Shown piece after piece: positions 1 to 8,475 of a stretch of DNA of 64,000 nucleotides. Where the stretch lies: positions 44,505 through 108,504 of the forward strand of contig CALSAQ010000007.1 of the NCBI GenBank assembly GCA_943372995.1, given 5' to 3'. The notes beneath the pieces were generated by a model, which had not been told where the DNA came from, did no database searches, and saw nothing but the letters and a program-made list of their open reading frames with translations. Positions within the stretch are counted from its first letter, which is position 1. Each line of letters starts with the position of its first letter. Position numbers and translations under genes: made by a program. The DNA is from CAJBVG01 sp943372995 (GTDB lineage: Bacteria; Bacteroidota; Bacteroidia; Sphingobacteriales; Sphingobacteriaceae).

Positions 1-321
1 AGGTGGAACATTTAAACGAATTACCGTGCCATCGTTTTGAGGATTGATTCCCAAGTTTGCATCAGTAATTGCTTTTTCAATAGCAGGAATTAAATTCTTC
101 TCCCAAGGTTGTACAACAATGGTACGTGCATCAGGGGTATTAACATTTGCTACTTGTGAAAGTGGAGTCTGACTACCGTAATAATCAACATGTATACCAT
201 CTAACATTTGTGGGCTTGCTTTACCTGCACGAATTTTTTGCAATTCAATTTCAACATGATCAACAGCTTTGTTCATGCTGTCTTTTGCTTCTTCTAATTG
301 TTTCTTTACTATTTCGCTCAT
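1..321 (-). CDS. frr: Ribosome recycling factor, 3' part cut by the window edge
   Basis: The frame reads leftwards from an ATG at 319-321 and stays open to base 1, giving the first 107 residues of a protein that is normally about 185 residues long. Ribosome recycling factor works with EF-G in the cytoplasm to split the post-termination ribosome. The visible part has the family's N-terminal helix (SEIVKKQLEEAKDSM), the conserved stretch KIRAGKASPQMLDGIHVDYY with the basic ribosome-contacting residues, and the motif DARTIVVQPWEK. It lies 45 bp downstream of pyrH in the same direction. The pyrH-frr pairing is common across bacteria and suggests cotranscription. The gene is truncated only by the window, not by mutation. 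Confidence 0.96.
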   Translation of the reverse strand, partial: MSEIVKKQLEEAKDSMNKAVDHVEIELQKIRAGKASPQMLDGIHVDYYGSQTPLSQVANVNTPDARTIVVQPWEKNLIPAIEKAITDANLGINPQNDGTVIRLNVPP

Positions 322-366
322 AGTTTTTTATTTATGAATGAGGATTAAGATTTTTTTATTTATGAG

Positions 367-1074
367 TTATGCATGAACTAGTGTTCCGATATTATCACCT
401 AAAGCAACTTTATTAAAATTACCTTTTGTGTTCATATCAAATACAATAATTGGCAAATTATTTTCCTGACATAGGGTAAATGCAGTCATGTCCATTACAT
501 TTAATCCTTTATCATAAACTTCAGTAAAGGTTATTTTATCGTAACGAACTGCATTCTTATCTTTTTCTGGATCTGCGGTATATATACCATCTACACGAGT
601 TCCTTTCAATACCACGTCTGCTTCAATTTCTATTGCTCTTAAAGAAGCTGCAGTATCTGTAGTAAAGTAAGGATTACCAGTACCTGCTCCAAAAATTACA
701 ACTCTTCCTTTTTCAAGGTGACGAACTGCTCTGCGACGAATAAAAGGTTCGCAAATTTGTTCCATTTTAATTGCAGAAAGCAAACGAGTTTTAATTCCTA
801 CTTTCTCCAAAGCATCTTGTAAAGCCATGCTATTTATTACCGTGGCTAACATTCCCATATAATCCGCTTGTACTCTATCCATCCCACCTTTCTCCGCATC
901 CAAGCCTCTATGTATATTTCCACCACCAATAACAATAGCAACCTCAACCCCACTTTCCACCACTTCTTTGATATCTACGGCATATTGGTGAACCATTGCT
1001 GTATCGATACCATATTGTTTAGAACCCATTAAGGATTCGCCACTTAGCTTCAAAAGAATTCTTTTGTATTTCAT
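367..1074 (-). CDS. pyrH: UMP kinase
   Basis: This is a 235-residue amino-acid kinase family protein, the usual length for bacterial UMP kinase. The enzyme phosphorylates UMP to UDP with ATP in cytoplasmic pyrimidine synthesis. Visible signatures are the N-terminal phosphate loop KRILLKLSGESL (residues 4-15), the GGGN nucleotide loop near residue 50, the GTGNPYFTTDTAA stretch near 130-142, and the DGIYTADPEKD segment near 162-172. Bacterial UMP kinases of this type are hexameric and respond to GTP and UTP, but the sequence does not show regulation directly. It precedes frr by 45 bp. It is separated from tsf by a strong terminator, so it probably has its own promoter between 1075 and 1200. I could not identify a clear TAnnTTTG box there. 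Confidence 0.97.
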   Translation of the reverse strand: MKYKRILLKLSGESLMGSKQYGIDTAMVHQYAVDIKEVVESGVEVAIVIGGGNIHRGLDAEKGGMDRVQADYMGMLATVINSMALQDALEKVGIKTRLLSAIKMEQICEPFIRRRAVRHLEKGRVVIFGAGTGNPYFTTDTAASLRAIEIEADVVLKGTRVDGIYTADPEKDKNAVRYDKITFTEVYDKGLNVMDMTAFTLCQENNLPIIVFDMNTKGNFNKVALGDNIGTLVHA

Positions 1075-1202
1075 CTGTTTAGTGTTCTTTTATAATGGTC
1101 GGATGTAATGCCCAAAAATTCTATTGTAAAGATTGATTTTTTGCTTGGCATTTCATGCTTTTGTTTTGTAGTACGAAGATATGTATTATTCAAAGGACAA
1201 AA

Positions 1203-1233
1203 AAAAATCCTCTCAAAATTTGAGAGGATTTTT
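1203..1233 (-). terminator. Intrinsic terminator after tsf
   Basis: A near-perfect inverted repeat (core AATCCTCTC / GAGAGGATT with a 7-nt loop) is flanked by A and T runs. It starts 6 bp beyond the tsf stop codon, so it ends the rplM-rpsI-rpsB-tsf unit and isolates pyrH-frr. The A/T flanks allow termination in either direction. Confidence 0.88.
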
Positions 1234-1239
1234 AAATAA

Positions 1240-2082
1240 TTAAGCTCCTAAAGCAACTCGCTTAAATGCGGTAACTGTTAGTCCCTTTTCAATATCGTTT
1301 AACATTTGTGAAACAGATTTTGAACTGTCTTTCACAAACTCTTGATTCAACAAAGTAGAATCTTTGTAGAATTTATTTAATTTACCTTGAGCGATTTTCT
1401 CCACCATTTCTTCAGGTTTTCCTTCTGCACGGATTTGCTCTTTAGCAATTTCTAATTCTCTTTCGATAGTTTTAGTATCTACATCGTCTTTATCAACTGC
1501 TACTGGGTTCATTGCTGCGATTTGCATAGCAACATCTTTACCAGCTTCATCAGCTTTACCATTAGCATCAGAGTTTAATCCAACTAATACACCTAAACGA
1601 TTTCCAGCATGAATGTATGCTACTACTTTATCAGCAGATAATATTTCATATTTAGAAACACCAATTTTCTCACCAATTTTACCAGTTTTATCTAAAATGA
1701 TATCTGATAACACAACACCGTTTAAAGGCAATGCTAATAAAGCTTCTAAGCTTGATGGGTTATTAGCAACAGCTAAATCAGCGATTTCATTTGCGAATTG
1801 TACGAACTCAGCATTTTTAGCAACGAAGTCTGTTTCGCAATTTAATTCGATAACAATTCCTCTTTTACCATCTGCTGTAGTTTTAGCAATTACTGCTCCT
1901 TCTAATGAATCACGATCAGAACGACTTGCTGCTACTTTTGCACCTTTTTTACGTAGGTAGTCGATAGCTGCTTCAAAATCACCGTTTGATTCTGTTAATG
2001 CTTTTTTGCAATCCATCATTCCAGCACCAGTTTGTAAACGCAATTTGTTTACATCTGCTGCACTAATAGTTACTGTTGACAT
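1240..2082 (-). CDS. tsf: Translation elongation factor Ts
   Basis: The product is 280 residues, close to the usual 280-295. EF-Ts exchanges GDP for GTP on EF-Tu in the cytoplasm. The N-terminal UBA-like domain contains the hallmark LRLQTGAGMMDCKKAL (residues 14-29) and the following DYLRKKGAKVAASRSDR. The core shows the EF-Tu-contacting segment IVIELNCETDFVAKN (about 76-90) and the C-terminal dimerisation subdomains. It is the last gene of the unit rplM-rpsI-rpsB-tsf. A 92-bp gap with a long hairpin separates it from rpsB, which may set its level relative to S2. The start follows an A-rich stretch, as is usual in this phylum. Confidence 0.98.
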   Translation of the reverse strand: MSTVTISAADVNKLRLQTGAGMMDCKKALTESNGDFEAAIDYLRKKGAKVAASRSDRDSLEGAVIAKTTADGKRGIVIELNCETDFVAKNAEFVQFANEIADLAVANNPSSLEALLALPLNGVVLSDIILDKTGKIGEKIGVSKYEILSADKVVAYIHAGNRLGVLVGLNSDANGKADEAGKDVAMQIAAMNPVAVDKDDVDTKTIERELEIAKEQIRAEGKPEEMVEKIAQGKLNKFYKDSTLLNQEFVKDSSKSVSQMLNDIEKGLTVTAFKRVALGA

Positions 2083-2114
2083 AATATTTTTGTATAAATT
2101 TTTTTGATTTGAAA

Positions 2115-2168
2115 AAAGGTTAAAAGCCAGCAGACCTGATTAATCAAGTGCTACTACTTTTAACCTTT
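2115..2168 (-). terminator. Hairpin between rpsB and tsf, possible attenuator
   Basis: Perfect 12-bp arms (CTTTTAACCTTT and its complement, 2115-2126 and 2157-2168) enclose a 30-nt loop that itself contains the small palindrome TGATTAATCA. On the transcribed strand the distal arm runs straight into a U tract. It begins just after the rpsB stop codon, so it would act as a partial terminator or RNA-stability element inside the operon. Its function is inferred. Confidence 0.65.
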
Positions 2169-2174
2169 GATTAA

Positions 2175-2987
2175 TTATTCAGCAGATTTCTCTGCTTCAG
2201 TTTTTCTTTTTCTTGTTGTTGTTTTCTCAGCTGCTTCTGGAGAATCTGCTGCCGCTTTCGCTGCTGCACCTTCTTTTTCTGCATCTTCTTCACGCTCACG
2301 TTTACGCTCTTCTAATCCTTCTTCAATTGCTTTGGTAATGATACCAGTAATTAAAGCGATAGATTTTGTTGCGTCGTCGTTTGCAGGAATTGCGAAATCG
2401 ATATCCGAAGGATCTGAATTCGTATCAACCATCGCAAAAGTTGGGATGTTTAATTTTAACGCTTCAGTTACTGCGATATGCTCTTTTTTCACATCAATTA
2501 AGAATAAAGCTGCTGGTAAACGGTTTAAGTCCGCAATACCACCTAACACTCTTTCTAATTTGATACGATCACGAGAAATCATCAATTTTTCTTTTTTAGA
2601 AAGAATATCAAATGTTCCATCTTTCGACATTTTGTCGATGTTCGACATTTTTTTAATCGATTTACGAACAGTTGCAAAGTTCGTTAACATACCACCTAAC
2701 CATCTTTCGGTTACGTATGGCATATTCACTCTTTTTGCGTGATCTGCAACGATGTCTTTTGCTTGTTTCTTAGTTGCAACAAACAATACTTTTCTTCCTG
2801 ATTTTACGATTTGTTTAATTGCAGCAGAAGCTTCTTCAACTTTTACTAATGTTTTATTCAAATCGATAATATGAATCCCGTTTTTCTCCATAAATATATA
2901 CGGAGCCATTTTTGGATTCCACTTGCGCGTTAAATGTCCAAAGTGAACACCAGCGTCTAATAAGTCTTGATATGTAGTACGTGCCAT
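2175..2987 (-). CDS. rpsB: 30S ribosomal protein S2
   Basis: This is a 270-residue S2 protein. Conserved landmarks are YQDLLDAGVHFGHLTRKWNP at residues 5-24, the FVATKKQAKDIV segment, the WLGGMLTNF motif near 96-104 and the ALFLIDVKKEHIAVTEA block near 160-176. S2 binds the head-body junction of the small subunit and is needed to recruit S1. The last 45 or so residues form a charged, alanine- and glutamate-rich tail that extends beyond the E. coli protein. Such tails are common in this phylum. It sits 20 bp after rpsI and before tsf, the classic S2/EF-Ts pairing. Confidence 0.98.
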   Translation of the reverse strand: MARTTYQDLLDAGVHFGHLTRKWNPKMAPYIFMEKNGIHIIDLNKTLVKVEEASAAIKQIVKSGRKVLFVATKKQAKDIVADHAKRVNMPYVTERWLGGMLTNFATVRKSIKKMSNIDKMSKDGTFDILSKKEKLMISRDRIKLERVLGGIADLNRLPAALFLIDVKKEHIAVTEALKLNIPTFAMVDTNSDPSDIDFAIPANDDATKSIALITGIITKAIEEGLEERKREREEDAEKEGAAAKAAADSPEAAEKTTTRKRKTEAEKSAE

Positions 2988-3007
2988 TATATAAGGTCCT
3001 CCAAAAA

Positions 3008-3391
3008 TTAACGTTTACTAAATTGAAATCTTTTTCTCGCTTTACGACGTCCTGGTTTCTTACGTTCCACCATACGACTGTCGCGGGTTAATAAGCTCTT
3101 CGCTTTTAACGCCGAACGTTTTTCTGGGTCCTTTTCAAGGATTGCTTTTGCAATGGCTAAACGAACAGCTTCCGCTTGTCCTTTAATACCTCCACCATCA
3201 ACATTCGCTTTTACGTCAAACTTTCCAAGCATATCTGATACTTGTAACGATTGGTTAACGATAAATTGCAATGGTAATGTTGGGAAATACTCTTTATAGT
3301 CTCTGCCGTTAACTAAGATGTTTCCGCTACCTTCTGTTAAATATATGCGGGCAACAGCAGTCTTTCTTCTTCCTGATGTGTTTACTGTCAT
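3008..3391 (-). CDS. rpsI: 30S ribosomal protein S9
   Basis: This 127-residue protein has the family's normal length. It begins with the conserved TSGRRKTAVARIYL and ends in the very basic tail KKPGRRKARKRFQFSKR, whose last residues reach the P-site tRNA in the ribosome. The internal DVKANVDGGGIKGQAEAVR segment is also diagnostic. It lies 8 bp after the rplM stop, which agrees with the universal L13-S9 gene pair. Confidence 0.98.
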   Translation of the reverse strand: MTVNTSGRRKTAVARIYLTEGSGNILVNGRDYKEYFPTLPLQFIVNQSLQVSDMLGKFDVKANVDGGGIKGQAEAVRLAIAKAILEKDPEKRSALKAKSLLTRDSRMVERKKPGRRKARKRFQFSKR

Positions 3392-3399
3392 CTCTTTGG

Positions 3400-3840
3400 T
3401 TATTTAATGGTTTTAGGATTTTGTGCCGCATGAGGATGTTCCGCTCCCGCATACACATGTAAATTTTTGAAAATAGCATTTCCTAACTTGTTCTTAGGAA
3501 GCATACCGCGTACTGCTTTCTCTACCACTCTCGTAGGGTGCTTAGCCATTAACTCTTTTGGAGAGATAAAGCGCTGACCTCCAGGGTAACCAGTATAAGA
3601 AACATACTCCTTTTCAGTAAATTTGTTTCCTGTAAACCTAACCTTGTCTGCATTGATAACGATCACATTATCTCCGCAGTCTACGTGTGGGGTGAAATTA
3701 GCCTTGTGTTTGCCTCTTAAGATAAAAGCTATCTTAGAGCTTAGGCGCCCCAAAATCTCTGCGTTGGCGTCGATTACGACCCATTCCTTAGTAACAGTTT
3801 TGCTGTTAGCAGAGACAGTTTTGTAACTTAACGTATTCAT
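3400..3840 (-). CDS. rplM: 50S ribosomal protein L13
   Basis: This 146-residue protein is close to the normal length of about 145. It has the L13 core: WVVIDANAEILGRLSSKIA near residues 21-39, the RGKHKANFTPHVDCGD segment near 43-58, and VRGMLPKNKLGNAIFKNLHVY near 111-131. L13 is an early assembly protein of the large subunit. It is the first gene of the leftward unit rplM-rpsI-rpsB-tsf. A TAnnTTTG promoter and a short leader hairpin lie just upstream. In many bacteria L13 represses its own operon through the mRNA leader, so the hairpin is a plausible autoregulatory site, though this is not shown here. Confidence 0.98.
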   Translation of the reverse strand: MNTLSYKTVSANSKTVTKEWVVIDANAEILGRLSSKIAFILRGKHKANFTPHVDCGDNVIVINADKVRFTGNKFTEKEYVSYTGYPGGQRFISPKELMAKHPTRVVEKAVRGMLPKNKLGNAIFKNLHVYAGAEHPHAAQNPKTIK

Positions 3841-3876
3841 TGATAATAATTAATTAATTGATTTTTATTGTTTTAT

Positions 3877-3898
3877 CCCCTATATACCTATATAAGGG
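3877..3898 (-). promoter_or_regulatory. 5' leader hairpin of the rplM operon
   Basis: In the mRNA the arms CCCUUAUAUA and UAUAUAGGGG can form a ten-pair stem that includes one U-G wobble. It sits within a few bases of the transcription start predicted from the -7 box at 3903-3910 and about 37 nt before the rplM ATG. Its position at the RNA 5' end suggests a stability element or an L13 binding site, both inferred. Confidence 0.5.
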
Positions 3899-3902
3899 AG
3901 GG

Positions 3903-3910
3903 CAAAGATA
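3903..3910 (-). promoter_or_regulatory. Bacteroidota -7 promoter box of rplM
   Basis: The reverse strand reads TATCTTTG, a full match to the Bacteroidota consensus TAnnTTTG. Transcription would start about 60 nt before the rplM ATG. I see no convincing TTG -33 element. Confidence 0.7.
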
Positions 3911-4007
3911 AAGGAAATATTTATAATTACCATGCTTTAGTACAGATATTTCCGAAAGAATGTGTTAAGATGTGGAAATATTATTTTTAGCACTATTTTT
4001 ATCCCTA

Positions 4008-5528
4008 ATGACGACCATTAAAAATTGGCTAACAGGACCACGAATTGTACTTTTTGCGCTTATTATTAGTGCTTTATCGCATTTGCCTTTTATAAATCTC
4101 GGGCCCCGTAGCGTACATGTTTGGCGTCAGTGCAACACACTTGCCGTTGCTCGTAACTTCTACCAAGAAGATATGGATATCTTAAATCCTCGTGTAGATC
4201 GCCGTTTAGATACCGATGGGGTTACTGGCATGCAATTCCCTTCTTACGAGTATATTGTTGCTTTAGGATACAAAGCTTTTGGCATTCATAATTGGGTACA
4301 TCGTCTGCTTTCCTTAATCATTACTTTTTGGGGAGCTGTAGGGATGTTTTATCTCTCCAAATTACTTCTGAAGCACGATATCGCAGCTGGCTTTACAGCT
4401 CTTGCTTATACCTTTAGCCCTGATTTGTACTATTTTGGCTTTAGCGCATTACCAGATATTTTGGCATTAGCTTGTTCTGTTTGGGGGTTGTATTACTTTA
4501 TTAAATGGTTCGCTCCCCCTTCACACATACCAATTACCAATACCAGTCACCAGTCACTAGTCACCAACTTCATCCTATCCCTACTACTAATCACAATAGC
4601 AGGTCTAACCAAACTTCAATTTTTGGCCATCGGTTTTTTTATTGCTCCTTATATTTTATTGAATATTGATGTGGCTAAAAAGAAAGTCATCTCATTAATT
4701 GTTTTCGGTATAACAGCATGTGCTATTCCATTGCTTTGGTATCGAAGATCGGTAGAGTTAATAGAAACATCGGGATTGGCAGACTTTGGAATTACCTTTC
4801 GTCCGGAAAATAATTGGGAAAAAGGAATAAACACAATTATCCAAAATATTACTAGCGACCTACCCGATCTGTTACTCAACTATTCTTCCTTTCTAATTTT
4901 TCTGTTTTCTATTTTCTTTTTCTTTAAAAATAAATTCTGGAAATCGAAGTGGTTTATACCTATGTTAGTATGGACACTATCATTAATCGCGTACCACATC
5001 ATTGAATTAGCACAAATGAATGTGCATTCTTATTATATGATGCCTTATTTACCTGTATTATTTCTGATGATAGGATACGGTGTTAAACATATCGGCTTCA
5101 AAAGTTATGGACATAAATTAATAGTAGTATTAATGATATTATCTCCTGTATTAACTTCTTTCAGAATAATTCCATCTCGTTTTACAAAAAGTAATCCAGG
5201 CATACCTATTGAATTATATAACAACGAGAGTAGAAACATACTTATTAACTCAGCACCTCAAGATGCTTTATGTATTGTGGGTCCTGATATCTCAGGTTGT
5301 ATCTATTTTTATCATATTGAAAAGAAAGGTTTTGGTTTCGACAACATAAACGAATTAGAAAAACAAGTAGGTAACAGTACTTTATTAGTTAACTACATAC
5401 AAAGAGGAGCACGCTACTTGTATACAAATGATACAAGCAGTATAAATAATACACTCATCAATACTTATTTTGAAGAAATAAATAGGGTTGGAGATTTTTG
5501 TGTCTTCAAATTAAAAAAGCAGTTTTAA
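4008..5528 (+). CDS. GT39-like multi-pass membrane glycosyltransferase
   Basis: The product is about 506 residues from the ATG at 4008. A GTG at 3972 would add 12 residues, but it lies in likely promoter sequence. A first hydrophobic helix is followed by an extracytoplasmic loop with RSVHVWRQCNTLAVARNF (about 34-51) and acidic residues, then roughly ten membrane segments and a soluble C-terminal domain. This is the layout of ArnT/PMT-type GT-C enzymes, which move sugars from polyprenyl-phosphate donors onto lipids, proteins or glycans at the periplasmic face. The sugar and acceptor cannot be read from the sequence. Codons near 4544-4564 contain a tandem 7-bp repeat between two membrane segments, which could cause frameshifts. 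No glycan cluster surrounds the gene. Confidence 0.75.
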   Translation: MTTIKNWLTGPRIVLFALIISALSHLPFINLGPRSVHVWRQCNTLAVARNFYQEDMDILNPRVDRRLDTDGVTGMQFPSYEYIVALGYKAFGIHNWVHRLLSLIITFWGAVGMFYLSKLLLKHDIAAGFTALAYTFSPDLYYFGFSALPDILALACSVWGLYYFIKWFAPPSHIPITNTSHQSLVTNFILSLLLITIAGLTKLQFLAIGFFIAPYILLNIDVAKKKVISLIVFGITACAIPLLWYRRSVELIETSGLADFGITFRPENNWEKGINTIIQNITSDLPDLLLNYSSFLIFLFSIFFFFKNKFWKSKWFIPMLVWTLSLIAYHIIELAQMNVHSYYMMPYLPVLFLMIGYGVKHIGFKSYGHKLIVVLMILSPVLTSFRIIPSRFTKSNPGIPIELYNNESRNILINSAPQDALCIVGPDISGCIYFYHIEKKGFGFDNINELEKQVGNSTLLVNYIQRGARYLYTNDTSSINNTLINTYFEEINRVGDFCVFKLKKQF

Positions 5529-5571
5529 TATTTATTTACAATCTCTATATTTAAGGCTTAATCGCTTGCAT

Positions 5572-6831
5572 ATGGGAAAGGTATCGAGAATGGCCGACAC
5601 TTTGATTGGCTCAGAAATCATTAAAATTGGAAATGAAGTAAATGAATTGATTCGCAAAGGTGAGAAGATTTGTAATTTGACTATTGGCGATTTTGATCCC
5701 AAACATTATCCTATTCCCAAAGAGTTAGAAAATCATATTCTTAAAGCTTACCAAGATGGCTATACTAATTACCCGCCAGCAAATGGAGAATTTAGTTTAC
5801 GTCAATCTATATCAACATTTCTTAAAGATTTTGGCAAGTTAGATTATACTACTGATGAAATTTTAGTGGCTGGTGGTTCACGTCCGTTGATATATGCTGT
5901 ATATAGAACAGTATTAGATGCAGGAGATAAAGTGGTTTTTCCTGTTCCATCATGGAATAATAATCATTATTGTCATTTGGTAGGAGCAAAGGCTGTAATG
6001 GTAGAAACCACACAAGAAAACAACTTTATGCCGCGTGCATCGGAAATAGCACCATTGTTAAAAGGAGCACATTTATTATCATTATGCAGTCCTTTGAATC
6101 CAACAGGAACAATGTTCACTAAAAAAGATTTAGAAGAGATTTGTGATTTAGTTATTGCAGAAAATAATTCTAGAGGAGCTGATGAAAAACCATTATACCT
6201 GTTGTATGATCAAGTATATTGGACTTTAACATTTGGTACGCATCAACATCACGATCCTGTTCATATAAGACCAGAGTTAAGAAATTATACCATCTATATC
6301 GATGGAATCTCCAAAGCATTTGCTGCTACTGGAGTAAGAGTAGGTTGGGCTTTCGGACCACAACACATAATCGATAAAATGAAAGCGATATTAGGTCATG
6401 TGGGTGCTTGGTCGCCTAAAGCAGAACAAGTTGCTACATCAAACTTTTTAAATACGCCTGATAGTATAACAGCATTTATGGGTCCTTTTAAAAATAAAAT
6501 AAAAGAAAGTTTAGATGCATTACACAACGGGTTTCAAAATCTAAAAAACAATAACTATCCATTCGATTCTATTGAACCTATGGGTGCTATATATCTTACA
6601 GTAAAAGTTGCAATAAAAGGTAAGGTAACACCAGAAGGGAAAAGCATTCAAAATAGTATGGATGTTACATCCTATATATTATCTCATGCACAATTAGCGA
6701 TGGTGCCATTTACAGCATTTGGAGCTTCTTCAAACTCCGATTGGTATCGCCTATCTGTTGGTGCTGCTGATAAAGAAACCATATTAGCTTCTTTCGATAG
6801 ATTAAAAAATGCAATCGATCAACTTAAATAA
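5572..6831 (+). CDS. Class I/II pyridoxal-phosphate aminotransferase, aspartate-type
   Basis: The product is 419 residues from the ATG at 5572. A TTG six bases earlier is less likely, and an ATG at 5590 is also possible. The fold-type I aminotransferase residues are in place: the SPLNPTG motif with Asn176, Asp213 and Tyr216 in DQVY, the PLP lysine Lys248 in DGISKAFAATG, and the phosphate-binding RVGW after it. The N-terminal LTIGDFDPKHYPIP and TNYPPANGEFSLR segments match the aspartate aminotransferase group. The likely reaction is amino-group transfer between an amino acid such as aspartate and 2-oxoglutarate in the cytoplasm, but substrate specificity is not determined. It follows the GT39 gene by about 40 bp and ends in a shared terminator. 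Confidence 0.88.
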   Translation: MGKVSRMADTLIGSEIIKIGNEVNELIRKGEKICNLTIGDFDPKHYPIPKELENHILKAYQDGYTNYPPANGEFSLRQSISTFLKDFGKLDYTTDEILVAGGSRPLIYAVYRTVLDAGDKVVFPVPSWNNNHYCHLVGAKAVMVETTQENNFMPRASEIAPLLKGAHLLSLCSPLNPTGTMFTKKDLEEICDLVIAENNSRGADEKPLYLLYDQVYWTLTFGTHQHHDPVHIRPELRNYTIYIDGISKAFAATGVRVGWAFGPQHIIDKMKAILGHVGAWSPKAEQVATSNFLNTPDSITAFMGPFKNKIKESLDALHNGFQNLKNNNYPFDSIEPMGAIYLTVKVAIKGKVTPEGKSIQNSMDVTSYILSHAQLAMVPFTAFGASSNSDWYRLSVGAADKETILASFDRLKNAIDQLK

Positions 6832-6843
6832 TCGATTGCATTT
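6807..6843. terminator. Bidirectional terminator between aminotransferase and ompA-like gene
   Basis: Perfect 13-bp arms (AAATGCAATCGAT and its complement) enclose an 11-nt loop. The left arm lies inside the last codons of the aminotransferase gene. T-rich flanks on both sides suit termination of these two convergent genes. Confidence 0.8.
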
Positions 6844-6853
6844 AATTGTAATT

Positions 6854-8365
6854 TTATTTTAGAAATAATTCCATTTCTACTCTTCTATTTTCTGTTCTAC
6901 CAGCTGGTGTTTCATTAGTTGTTATTGGTTTTGATGAACCATATCCAACTGCTTCTAACCTGCTTTCAGAAATACCTTTACTCATCAAATATGATTTTAC
7001 TGCATCAACTCTTGCTTGAGATAAATATAGATTAGATTCGTCGTTACCCGAATTGTCGGTATGACCCAACATTCTTAAACTGTAATCGTTGTATTCTTTT
7101 AGAATCGCAACCACTTCATTTAACATTGGATACGATTTAGGTCTAATTATCGATTTACTAGATTCGAACAGAATGCTTCTAGCTGCAAATTCTAATCTTT
7201 TTTTCACTTCTTCCTTCACAACTTTTTTAGGTGCAGGACACCCTCCAAAATTAACATCACCAGCAACTTTAGGGCACTTATCTTTTGAATCTACTACACC
7301 ATCGCCATCAGTATCTAAAGGGCAACCTTTATCATCTACTTTTATCCCTTTTTCGGTTGCAACACATTTATCGTTTGCATCATCAACACCATCACCATCG
7401 GTATCAGGACATCCTTGGAAAATATCCAAGCCTTTTACGTTAGGGCATTTGTCTTTAGCATCTTCGATTCCATCACCATCAGTATCAGGACATCCTTCAA
7501 ACCTAGCTAAACCAGGTACATCCGGGCATTTATCATTTTCATCTATAATACCATCATTATCTTTATCAGGACATCCACCAGTTTTAACTGTACCAGCTAA
7601 ATCTTTACATTTATCTTGATAATCGGGTATATTATCTGCATCAGAATCTAATGCTTTTCCTTGCTTATCAACCATCACACCTGGAGGAGTGTTGGGCTCA
7701 ATATCTTTATCATCAACTACACCATCACCATCAGTATCTACTGCTTTTTTAAAGTTAAATACAAGACCTAAAGAATGTACTAAAGCAATGTCATTGTAAT
7801 TATCGGTACCAGGATTACCATCCCAAGCATCATTTTGAATCCAATTAACCATCGACGATAATTCAATACCCACTCTGTCATTAATTCTCATCATTACACC
7901 ACCACCTGTTTGTAAATTTATTGCATTTTCTGCTTTAGTCAACTTAGTTGAATTTACATGAACACCACCAAAACCTGCTAACAGGAAAGGGTTAAACCTA
8001 GCTTCTTGTTTTAAGATATATCCATTAGCTAAATTGTATCTTAAATTTACATTTAAGGATGCCATATCCGCAGAAAAATCTGTTCCGTTTTTCGGCTTGT
8101 AATCTACTGCAAACAACTGAATACGTTGTTCTACTGTAAACGAAGGGTTTAAATACTCCGACAAATAAGCTCCGAATCGAGGTTGATTGTAGTTAAATTT
8201 ATAAAGATTTGTTTTGTTAGTATAATCTCCATCGTACTCAGATACATTGCCAAATACACCTATTTTTAGTCCAGGCGAATAAAACCCTTGACTATTTACT
8301 CTTGTTGTTACCAGTAGTAATATTGAAATTACCGTAAGACTACTGTATCGAATTAAACTTTTCAT
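6854..8365 (-). CDS. OmpA-family outer-membrane protein with thrombospondin type 3 repeats
   Basis: This is a 503-residue envelope protein. Residues 1-25 form a signal peptide ending near VNSQG. Residues 30-205 look like an outer-membrane beta-barrel with alternating aromatic strands. Residues 212-380 hold about six calcium-binding thrombospondin type 3 repeats (DTDGDGV-type acidic loops with paired cysteines of the form DKCP...GCPD). Residues 390-503 form an OmpA peptidoglycan-binding domain with the signature LGHTDNSGNDESNLYLSQAR and the final ENRRVEMELF. It would tether the outer membrane to peptidoglycan. Similar proteins are abundant in Bacteroidota, and some act with gliding or T9SS machinery, but nothing here shows that link. 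It is transcribed convergently to the aminotransferase. Confidence 0.93.
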   Translation of the reverse strand: MKSLIRYSSLTVISILLLVTTRVNSQGFYSPGLKIGVFGNVSEYDGDYTNKTNLYKFNYNQPRFGAYLSEYLNPSFTVEQRIQLFAVDYKPKNGTDFSADMASLNVNLRYNLANGYILKQEARFNPFLLAGFGGVHVNSTKLTKAENAINLQTGGGVMMRINDRVGIELSSMVNWIQNDAWDGNPGTDNYNDIALVHSLGLVFNFKKAVDTDGDGVVDDKDIEPNTPPGVMVDKQGKALDSDADNIPDYQDKCKDLAGTVKTGGCPDKDNDGIIDENDKCPDVPGLARFEGCPDTDGDGIEDAKDKCPNVKGLDIFQGCPDTDGDGVDDANDKCVATEKGIKVDDKGCPLDTDGDGVVDSKDKCPKVAGDVNFGGCPAPKKVVKEEVKKRLEFAARSILFESSKSIIRPKSYPMLNEVVAILKEYNDYSLRMLGHTDNSGNDESNLYLSQARVDAVKSYLMSKGISESRLEAVGYGSSKPITTNETPAGRTENRRVEMELFLK

Positions 8366-8463
8366 AATTTTTTGATTTCTTTAAAATTAGATAAATCACA
8401 CCCGGAAGTCTTACACATTAAACTATTGATGTTACACAAATCCTACATTCTGTTTTTTTTACC

Positions 8464-8471
8464 TAGTTTTG
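8464..8471 (+). promoter_or_regulatory. -7 box implying a leaderless transcript
   Basis: TAGTTTTG fully matches TAnnTTTG and ends only 4 bp before the ATG at 8476. Transcription would start at or next to the start codon, so the mRNA would have essentially no leader. Confidence 0.6.
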
Positions 8472-8475
8472 CTTC

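Noticed and set aside
2167..2742. Rightward 191-codon open frame opposite rpsB
   Set aside because: It is fully antisense to conserved ribosomal protein S2 and its sequence is a low-complexity mirror of the S2 codons.
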